Assembly (NCBI GenBank): GCA_015060005.1
Contig: SUZI01000001.1
Span: 372,001-436,000, forward strand
Length of the DNA: 64,000 nt
Direction: 5' to 3'
Origin: Rikenellaceae bacterium
Lineage (GTDB): Bacteria > Bacteroidota > Bacteroidia > Bacteroidales > Rikenellaceae
In this document: positions 1-7,327 of the stretch, in pieces
How the letters are laid out: every line of letters begins with the position of its first letter
Numbering within the stretch: position 1 is the first letter of the stretch
The notes under the pieces: model-generated
Told to the model about the DNA's origin: nothing
The model's database searches: none
The model's input: only the letters and a program-made list of their open reading frames with translations
Translations under genes and position numbers: made by a program

Positions 1-541
1 CATCCACATCCTTGTCGATGACTAAGAGCTTACCCTCGTAGATATTGTTAATCCAATATTCGTACTTCTCGTTCAGACGGCTGAGATAGCCCTCATCAAT
101 ATTCATCTCATACTCTCTGCCACGACGCTTTATCTGCGACACCAGAGTAGGTATGCTGGCACGCAGGTAGATAAGCACATCGGGCTTAGGGATGAGATTT
201 GTCGAGAGCTCAAAAATCTTCATATAGGTGGCAAAGTCGCGAGAGGTCATAAGTCCCATCTTATGCAGGTTGTCGGCAAAGATATGGGCATCCTCATATA
301 TGGTGCGGTCCTGGAAGATATTCTCATCGCCCGTCGAGAGCATATCGACAGTCTGCTTTATGCGGCTGCCGAGGAAGAATATCTGCAACTGGAACGCCCA
401 GCGGCTCATATCGTTATAGAAGTCGCCTAAGTATGGATTGTCAGTCTCCTCATAGTAGGCTTTGGCACCATAACGCTTAGTCAAAATCTCGGTAAGAGTG
501 GTCTTTCCGCTACCAATATTACCGGCTATTGCTACGTACAT
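1..541 (-). CDS. deoxynucleoside kinase (3' end outside window)
   Basis: Manual reverse translation gives MYVAIAGNIGSGKTTLTEILTKRYGAKAYYEETDNPYLGDFYND...; P-loop GNIGSGKTT and dNK-like body. The ORF runs off the left edge. Confidence 0.85.
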   Translation of the reverse strand, partial: MYVAIAGNIGSGKTTLTEILTKRYGAKAYYEETDNPYLGDFYNDMSRWAFQLQIFFLGSRIKQTVDMLSTGDENIFQDRTIYEDAHIFADNLHKMGLMTSRDFATYMKIFELSTNLIPKPDVLIYLRASIPTLVSQIKRRGREYEMNIDEGYLSRLNEKYEYWINNIYEGKLLVIDKDVD

Positions 542-578
542 AATTGTTTATATGTTTGAGTTTTAATAATTTACATCG

Positions 579-1919
579 TTAATTGAAGAAATCTCCCACC
601 TTAGCCACCGAGCCAGGCATCGTGAAGACCACCACACGGTCATAAGCCTGCATAGCGGTATCGCCCTTTGCTATAAATACCGTATCGCCACGCACGACAC
701 CACCGATTATGACATCCTCGGGCAGATGCAAGTCCTTGACCAACGCCTTCGTAGCCGGCGAGTTAGGCTTCACGATAAACTCCATCACCTCGGCATCGCT
801 ACCCGACAAGCAACGAACGGTCTGTACATCGGTCGACATCGTGAAACGGAAGATATTCGACGCTGTAACACGTTTCTTGTTGATAATGGTATCTATTCCT
901 ACACTCTCCGCAAGGCTTATATAGTTGAGATTTTCCACCTCGGCGATAACCTTCTTCACGCCCATACGCTTCGCCTGCATAGCAGCCAGAATATTGGTCT
1001 CGCTGCGACCTGTAACCGCAACAAAAGCATCCATCGAGGTCAAACCCTCCTCCAGCATAGCATCTAAGTCGCGGCCATCCTCGTGGATGATAAGCACCTT
1101 ATCGAGCTCCTCGGCAAGGCGATATGCTCGCTCGCCATTATAGTCTACCAACTTGATATTCATATCATTCTGGAGCTCGTGAGCTATACGCGCTCCGATA
1201 CGCGAGCCGCCCAGAATCATCATATTCTTAACCTCCACATTGCGGTGTCCCGAGAGCTCGGCAACATTGCGAGCAATCTCCTTACGCGAGATGATGTAGA
1301 CTATATCATCCTCGAAAAATTCGTCCTGACCACGAGGGATGATAGTCAGTCCACCACGTGCGATAGCCACCACACGGAACTCATTCAACGCACCCTCGCC
1401 ACTGAGCTCTGCAAGGCTCTTGCCCAGCAGCGGAGAGGTAGCCTCCAGACGGAACACTACTAACGAGAGTAAACCGTTTGAGAAGTCAACATAGTCGGTT
1501 GTAGAGGTGTAACCCAGCAGGTTGATAACCTCCGAGGCTGCAATCTTCTCGGGGTAGAACAGATAGTCGATACCCATATCGATGAAGACCTCCTTGTTGT
1601 TGGGCTCGAGATATTCGTTATTATCGATGCGTGCGATAGATTTTTTCGCACCGAGCTGCTTTGCCATAGCTGCCGAGAGAATATTCATATTCTCATCGGG
1701 GTTGACTGCGATGTAGAGGTCGCAACGACGCACACCCGCACGACGAAGGACAGCAAAGGCTGTCGTGTCGCCTGCCACGGTAATCAAATCGGCTAAGCTA
1801 CGCACATCATCCAACGCCTTCTCATCACTATCTATGACGGTGATATCGTGGCCATTACCGCTCAACATACGAGCCAAATGGCTACCCATCTCTCTTACTC
1901 CCGAAATAACAATCTTCAT
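579..1919 (-). CDS. trkA: Trk system potassium uptake peripheral NAD-binding protein TrkA
   Basis: 446 aa, duplicated RCK/Rossmann architecture (MKIVISGVREMGSHLARMLSGNGHDITVIDSD ... MMILGGSRIGARIAHEL). Confidence 0.92.
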   Translation of the reverse strand: MKIVISGVREMGSHLARMLSGNGHDITVIDSDEKALDDVRSLADLITVAGDTTAFAVLRRAGVRRCDLYIAVNPDENMNILSAAMAKQLGAKKSIARIDNNEYLEPNNKEVFIDMGIDYLFYPEKIAASEVINLLGYTSTTDYVDFSNGLLSLVVFRLEATSPLLGKSLAELSGEGALNEFRVVAIARGGLTIIPRGQDEFFEDDIVYIISRKEIARNVAELSGHRNVEVKNMMILGGSRIGARIAHELQNDMNIKLVDYNGERAYRLAEELDKVLIIHEDGRDLDAMLEEGLTSMDAFVAVTGRSETNILAAMQAKRMGVKKVIAEVENLNYISLAESVGIDTIINKKRVTASNIFRFTMSTDVQTVRCLSGSDAEVMEFIVKPNSPATKALVKDLHLPEDVIIGGVVRGDTVFIAKGDTAMQAYDRVVVFTMPGSVAKVGDFFN

Positions 1920-2002
1920 AAGCCTTACGTATTATCTCGACATCGCACAACCCTCTCCACAGAGCCGAGCCATTCGACATCGGGTAAGTCAAATGCACAC
2001 TT

Positions 2003-2034
2003 TTTGCAAATTAACTCACAAATGTATAAATTTG
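2003..2034 (+). promoter_or_regulatory. Bacteroidota-type promoter for the 2079 ORF
   Basis: TTTG at 2003-2006, 20 bp spacer, TAAATTTG at 2027-2034. Confidence 0.55.
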
Positions 2035-2050
2035 TCGGCAGATTTTCAAC
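2019..2050 (-). promoter_or_regulatory. Bacteroidota-type promoter for trkA
   Basis: Minus-strand TACATTTG at 2019-2026, with a TTG-like -33 about 20 bp upstream (CAAC at 2047-2050 on the + strand). Confidence 0.45.
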
Positions 2051-2078
2051 TAATTGTGAAATTTAATCGTAGATTATT

Positions 2079-2354
2079 ATGTTTTCAGTGGGAGATATAG
2101 TGATTGTGATACTTGTAGCGATAGGTTTTGTAGGTTTCTTTTTTCTCGGCTTGTCGCTCACGCAGATATTCAAAGGGCACGACATTGACTCAGAGATAGC
2201 GACCAACAAGAATATGCAGCGATTGGGCATAAAATGTGCTGTACAGGAGTCTCGAGAGGACACAGGAACAGATTGTGCCGACATAGGATGCAGTGGAAAC
2301 TGCTCATCGTGCGATATAGAACATAACACCGCAAACGCACAAGAGAAGAAGTGA
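2079..2354 (+). CDS. small single-TM protein with Cys-rich cytoplasmic tail
   Basis: 91 aa; N-terminal TM helix (DIVIVILVAIGFVGFFFLGLSL), tail with KCAV..DCADIGCSGNCSSCD; own promoter-like motif and downstream hairpin. Confidence 0.7.
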   Translation: MFSVGDIVIVILVAIGFVGFFFLGLSLTQIFKGHDIDSEIATNKNMQRLGIKCAVQESREDTGTDCADIGCSGNCSSCDIEHNTANAQEKK

Positions 2355-2357
2355 TAA

Positions 2358-2398
2358 AAAATGGGCGTGTCTAACAAGTTTGTAGACACGCCCATTTT
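2358..2398. terminator. strong bidirectional terminator-like hairpin
   Basis: Perfect 16 bp stem AAAATGGGCGTGTCTA/TAGACACGCCCATTTT with 9 nt loop between convergent genes. Confidence 0.8.
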
Positions 2399-2401
2399 GT
2401 T

Positions 2402-2611
2402 AGAAGTTGTATAACAAGAGCTATTTTGAAGGCTGCGAGTAAGCGAGAGCAGAGTCAAGTTTACTTGAACTCTGCCGAGCGAGAGCAGACAAGGGAAGAA
2501 TAACATATTCTTTCCAAGCTGCTCGCAGGCTGAAAAAGCGGAGTTTACTAAGCGTAAATGAGCATTTTTCAGACAAGGCAGATGCCGAAAGAGCCTTGTT
2601 AGACAGCTTCT
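2402..2611. repeat. MITE-like / multi-hairpin intergenic element with imperfect terminal inverted repeats
   Basis: Left end AGAAGTTGTATAACAAGAGCTATT and reverse complement of right end AGAAGCTGTCTAACAAGGCTCTTT are similar; internal hairpins, e.g. CAGAGTCAAG-TTTAC-TTGAACTCTG and AAGAAT-AACAT-ATTCTT. Confidence 0.5.
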
Positions 2612-2627
2612 TTATGATAAAGTGCTA

Positions 2628-3551
2628 TTATTCAAATATTTGCGTCAAAGCCTTTCCTCGCCATACATCGGGCTGCTCGATGCCCAAGGCATAGGCAATG
2701 GTTGGTGCAGTATCAAAACGCATCACAGCACTCTCGATATGAAATCCCTGCTTAACGCCTGAGCCACAGAAGATTAGCGGTGCATCCATCTCCTCAGCGG
2801 TAGTACCTCCGTGTCCCTTGTTTATACCTCCGTGGTCAGCCATAACGATGAAGAGCGTATCTTCGTAAGTACCAGCCTCTTTGGTAGCCTCGACAATCTG
2901 AGCAATGTGATTGTCAAGCACCTTCAGACGTGCCATATACTCTGGTGAGCCCCAGCCATATTCGTGGCCCTCAACGTCGGGCGAGTCGTAGATGACAATC
3001 GAGAAGAGAGGCTTATTTTGCTTTAACTCAGCAACATACGCAGCGGTCAAATCGTCGCTCAAGCCATCACGCATAGGCACGTGGCGGTGATAGGACACTG
3101 CGATGCTGTCTATAAGACAGCCGTGCACCTCCCACTCATAGAAAGCCGATGTACGAGCCTCAGAATCAGCACGATGAATAGCAGTGAAGATAGTCGGAAC
3201 GATGCCATTCTCGCCCACCTCGATAGATGGGAAATCGGGCACACGACTACCCCACGTGTGGTATCCGTGCATCTCGGTAGGGACACCCATATATGTTGAT
3301 GCCCAATTCACAGCACTCGATGATGGGAGCACGCTGCGTGATTTTAGAGTCCACGCACCACGTGCCATCATATCCTTCAATGTGGGCATCTCGGCAGCCT
3401 CGACAAGATTACCTGCAAGACCATCTAAACCAATGAGTACCACGTGTTTAGCAGGAGCTGAAGTCTCGGTGAGCGAGGTGTTATCACAACACGCCACAGC
3501 AAGAGTCGCTACGCAGAGCGACAGGAAAAATCGACAAAGGTTATTCTTCAT
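2628..3551 (-). CDS. alkaline phosphatase superfamily / type I phosphodiesterase lipoprotein
   Basis: Lipoprotein-like signal (LCVATLAVACC), VVLIGLDGLAGN, MADHGGINKGHGG motifs. Confidence 0.85.
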   Translation of the reverse strand: MKNNLCRFFLSLCVATLAVACCDNTSLTETSAPAKHVVLIGLDGLAGNLVEAAEMPTLKDMMARGAWTLKSRSVLPSSSAVNWASTYMGVPTEMHGYHTWGSRVPDFPSIEVGENGIVPTIFTAIHRADSEARTSAFYEWEVHGCLIDSIAVSYHRHVPMRDGLSDDLTAAYVAELKQNKPLFSIVIYDSPDVEGHEYGWGSPEYMARLKVLDNHIAQIVEATKEAGTYEDTLFIVMADHGGINKGHGGTTAEEMDAPLIFCGSGVKQGFHIESAVMRFDTAPTIAYALGIEQPDVWRGKALTQIFE

Positions 3552-3580
3552 AATATGTTTATTTTTAATTAGTTACACCA

Positions 3581-4249
3581 TTACCAACCCATCTCGCGAG
3601 CATACTCTATTGCTCGGTTAAGGGTATCGTTGAAAGGTTTTGTACGAGAGAAATCATCGGCTACTCTATCGAAGAAATCGTCGGCTGTAAAATAGCTCTC
3701 ATCTACCAGACGCTCAACGAGATAGGCACGCAGACGATAGTACTGCGAGAACTCATCCTCTGCCGACCATCCGTTGGGCACTCGCTTGTAGGCTCCATCC
3801 CACACCAAGTCGAAACCCTGAGCCGCCTCGATAGCCTCGACAAAAGACTTGCCCTCGGTCATAAACTCCTCACGCACACTGCGTTGCTCGCCCGCCGAGG
3901 GGCAATATGCACCGCTGCAAAGCATATAGAAATTTCGGGCAGGCTCAAGATGAACGTAATAACCGGCAAAACCCGACTTTTTACCTCGCGGAGAGACGAA
4001 GACACCAAACCAGGTTTTGTAGGGAGTCTTGTCCTTCGAGAAGCGGGTATCGCGGTAGATGCGATAGGTTACATCTTTCGCCTTTAAGCCCTCGATATTG
4101 GGGTCAAATCGTGCGATAACATCGACCAATCGTTCAGCAAAAGCGTCCATTCGTTGCTTAACTGTGCGATATCGTTGCTTATTTTTCTCAAACCACTCGC
4201 GATTATTGTTCTTGGCGAGCTCGCTCAAAAATTCGATAATACTCTTCAT
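3581..4249 (-). CDS. DUF2461 (TIGR02453) family protein
   Basis: 222 aa: FLSELAKNNNREWFEKNKQRY ... RIYRDTRFSKDKTPYKTWFGVF ... GYYVHLEP, hallmark of the family. Confidence 0.88.
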   Translation of the reverse strand: MKSIIEFLSELAKNNNREWFEKNKQRYRTVKQRMDAFAERLVDVIARFDPNIEGLKAKDVTYRIYRDTRFSKDKTPYKTWFGVFVSPRGKKSGFAGYYVHLEPARNFYMLCSGAYCPSAGEQRSVREEFMTEGKSFVEAIEAAQGFDLVWDGAYKRVPNGWSAEDEFSQYYRLRAYLVERLVDESYFTADDFFDRVADDFSRTKPFNDTLNRAIEYAREMGW

Positions 4250-4444
4250 CGGTCAAACGAAAAATTTTACAGAGTCAAAGTTAACAAAAATTGGGATGCC
4301 AACCAAAAGTTAATAGTTTTGCACAATGAATTTCGAGTATTATCTGAGAAAAATTAAGTGAATTTTAAAGAAAATGATGTGGGTATCTACACGCAGAACC
4401 AAACGACTTATGCGAGTTAACAACAATTTTTATTATATACAAAA

Positions 4445-4472
4445 ACCTGCCTAATAACATTGTTAGGCAGGT
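4445..4472 (-). terminator. hairpin 3' of the WG-repeat gene
   Basis: ACCTGCCTAA/TTAGGCAGGT 10 bp stem. Confidence 0.55.
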
Positions 4473-4636
4473 CCGCTCTTTAAGTTCCTGTAGCCGAACG
4501 TATTTCTATTAAATTTTACACGCCTGGAATCTTCAACATCTTATTCCTGACCAAGAAATCCATGATAAGAATGTATCATAACCAACCTTACATTGACATT
4601 GTAGTTCCACTCATACAATATATGCCCATTCTTAAG

Positions 4637-6880
4637 CTATAAGAAAAACTTCATATCACCGTAAATAATCGAGTTAATATTAAGAACATCAAAATCCCCA
4701 TCAGAAATTTCTACATAAACATGCTCGTCATCAAGAACGATCATATGAGTATAGTATTTATTTTTTGTCTTACTTCTATATCGAGCGACCTCCTGGAAGG
4801 TATTATTATTTTTCTTTAAAATTATAAATATTCCATTTTCATATCCTATATACCCATGTTTAGTTGTAGAGCCGCATAAAAAAATATATTTGCCGTCAAA
4901 ACTTCTCTGTATATCAATAATTGCATCTCCTTCATTAGGTACTATTGCAGTCTCTATTACGATACTACCTTTAGATGATTCATCCCACGAAGCTACATAT
5001 ATAGGGCTCTGATTTTGTGAAATTGCCGTGATCCCCTTATCTCCCCAATGTTCTGGCTTCACATATTCTGTATTATTCATAATATATATATATTTTTCTT
5101 GGTAGTCATATTTCATACTAATATCTGAAAGACCTTTTAATGTAAATATTTTGCTAGTCATTTTATACGTGTCAATAAGACATAGATGTGAGGTATTATA
5201 TAAAGGAACATCGTAATGAATTCCACTATCTATCTCCAATAATTGACCTGCGAAAACCTCGTATTTAGGCGATGTATATACGACATTTGGTTCATATGCG
5301 TATGTCGTATCAATAGTTAGTAATAATTTGTTGGGATATCTGGCATTTTTTAAATAAGTCTTAGGGATTAATAGCTGTAATAGGTTCTCTTTTATAAACA
5401 ATGGACTAAAAACCGTCTTAATATCTGCTATATTTCGCCCAATTTTTATTTTGTTCATTGCGGCAAGGTGTGTGGAATAGTGTGCTCCGTGAATGATGGT
5501 AAAAAATCCTATATCCTCCGGAGACATTCGGGAGCAATAGAAGACAACGTTATCCCCGTTCTCAGTATTATCAAATACTGTAGGGTATGTGTAAATATCA
5601 CCATTCTCTTCTATTTCAATATTAGGGCGACCATTTTCTCTATACATAAATGATGGTATATCTTCGCTCATAATTTTATAAGGATTATGAGCGTCTGACT
5701 CAAACCAACGGATATAATTTCTCAACCTATTTTTTGTTACATAAAAATACTGAATTTGTTTATTTTGAAATAAATCAAATAGTTCCTCGTCATAACAACT
5801 ATCCATACCGTCTACAGTCACAGATGCGTCAGACCACTTACCATTGTAATTGTAACGTATAACATATCTATTACCAGAAGAAGTTGAAGATATTTGCATA
5901 GTGCAAGCTGATCCACTTAATTTATTCATATCTAAAGACAACAAACATGGCGAAAGAATTTCTTCATACGCAGATGATATGAGCCCATACCTACCATATA
6001 GTTTTGTAACATATACACCAGATTCAACTGCAAAAATTTCATCATATTTCGGAGCTATTTGTTCTATACCATCATCTGATATGAGTCCATACTTACCATC
6101 TAGGCTTGTAACACATACTCCGTCGCGCACGCTCTCAATCCTATCAAATTTTGGTGCTATTAATTCCTCCCCGCCAAGTGACAACACGCCATATTTACCA
6201 TCAAGTTTCGTTATACAAAAATCAAATAAAATACTTTCATAGAACATTCTGTCAATGCTATCATATTTGGGAGTTACCACTTCTTTACCATCAGATGACA
6301 ACACACCATATTTGCCATCAAGTTTCACACGAAACATTTCGTGATAATCTTCATCGTTGTCATCATACATCGTGCCTAGCAATTCGATACTATCATATTT
6401 TGGTGCTACCAATTCTACGCCTGCAGATGATAAACCATATTTATCATCAAGTTTCGTAAGATATAGAACTTCATACCGACCTAACCTTTCGACATTATCA
6501 TATTTTGGTGCTATATATTCCACGCCAGTAGATGATAGAAAACCATATTTGCTATCAAGTTTTGTAAGATATAGCCTTTTAAATTTTTGGATTCTCTCAT
6601 CATAAAAACTATCAACTTCAACACTATCATATTTTGGTGCTATTACCTCTTTACCGTAAGATGATAATACACCATATTTATTTTCTTTTTTTACAATAGA
6701 ATGTCCATCAACAAATTTTCTAGCTTCCTGATATTTAGCTTTAATTACGACTTTCCCATTTGCATCGATATATCCCCACTTTCCTTTTTTACAGAATGGG
6801 GTACGAACTTGGTCTGTTTGTGAATTCGATTGGACTACAGAGCATAGAATCATCATCAAAATTAATAAAAATCTCTTCAT
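4637..6880 (-). CDS. WG-repeat protein with secretion signal and unassigned C-terminal domain
   Basis: N-terminal signal (MKRFLLILMMILCSVVQSNSQ), then about 8 tandem repeats of the type KYGVLSSdGkEvIAPKYDsI; C-terminal ~430 aa with no family I recognise. Confidence 0.85.
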   Translation of the reverse strand: MKRFLLILMMILCSVVQSNSQTDQVRTPFCKKGKWGYIDANGKVVIKAKYQEARKFVDGHSIVKKENKYGVLSSYGKEVIAPKYDSVEVDSFYDERIQKFKRLYLTKLDSKYGFLSSTGVEYIAPKYDNVERLGRYEVLYLTKLDDKYGLSSAGVELVAPKYDSIELLGTMYDDNDEDYHEMFRVKLDGKYGVLSSDGKEVVTPKYDSIDRMFYESILFDFCITKLDGKYGVLSLGGEELIAPKFDRIESVRDGVCVTSLDGKYGLISDDGIEQIAPKYDEIFAVESGVYVTKLYGRYGLISSAYEEILSPCLLSLDMNKLSGSACTMQISSTSSGNRYVIRYNYNGKWSDASVTVDGMDSCYDEELFDLFQNKQIQYFYVTKNRLRNYIRWFESDAHNPYKIMSEDIPSFMYRENGRPNIEIEENGDIYTYPTVFDNTENGDNVVFYCSRMSPEDIGFFTIIHGAHYSTHLAAMNKIKIGRNIADIKTVFSPLFIKENLLQLLIPKTYLKNARYPNKLLLTIDTTYAYEPNVVYTSPKYEVFAGQLLEIDSGIHYDVPLYNTSHLCLIDTYKMTSKIFTLKGLSDISMKYDYQEKYIYIMNNTEYVKPEHWGDKGITAISQNQSPIYVASWDESSKGSIVIETAIVPNEGDAIIDIQRSFDGKYIFLCGSTTKHGYIGYENGIFIILKKNNNTFQEVARYRSKTKNKYYTHMIVLDDEHVYVEISDGDFDVLNINSIIYGDMKFFL

Positions 6881-7261
6881 AATATTATAATTTATAGTTA
6901 GTTAGCTTAGTCCGTAGCAACTCCCGTGCGGTGGATTAGGGTATATAAAAAAGAAAGTGTGGAGTTGAATTTCGTTTATTAAGTAGAAGGTTGTGGAATG
7001 ACCCGACCAAAATAAACGCGACAATGCCCCACACTTGGATAGTATGGGATGTATGCACTTAGGGTGCATAGCCACATAGCTATACAAGAAATGAGTGCTG
7101 TTCGTTCATCCCTTGGTCTTGAAAACTTCCACATTTTCTACTTAGGACTGCGAAAAACACTTTCAATATGTCTGCTATTTATCCAATAGCATCACAAAAT
7201 TAAAAATTATTTTCGAAACGAACAACACTCGTGTAGGACATTGCCATATAACAACAAAAGA

Positions 7262-7291
7262 GCCTGTCTAACTTTTGATTATTAGACAGGC
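7262..7291 (-). terminator. hairpin terminator-like element 3' of the M49 peptidase
   Basis: GCCTGTCTAA/TTAGACAGGC perfect 10 bp stem. Confidence 0.6.
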
Positions 7292-7301
7292 CCTAATACC
7301 T

Positions 7302-7325
7302 AAAGAGTCTTGTTAGGCAGCTTCT
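7302..7325. repeat. second copy of the end motif of the 2402-2611 element
   Basis: AAAGAGTCTTGTTAGGCAGCTTCT matches AAAGAGCCTTGTTAGACAGCTTCT (2588-2611) at 22/24 positions. Confidence 0.6.
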
Positions 7326-7327
7326 GT

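Noticed and set aside
2063-2506. 147 aa minus ORF spanning the terminator and part of the TIR element
   Set aside because: Antisense to the small Cys-rich ORF and crosses a perfect terminator hairpin; no domain signal.
5940-6700. Periodic repeats suggestive of a CRISPR or tandem array
   Set aside because: The periodicity is in frame and encodes WG-type protein repeats; there are no identical short repeats with unique spacers.
6902-7087. 61 aa minus ORF upstream of the WG gene
   Set aside because: Overlaps nested inverted repeats and has no recognisable domain; cannot be supported as a CDS.
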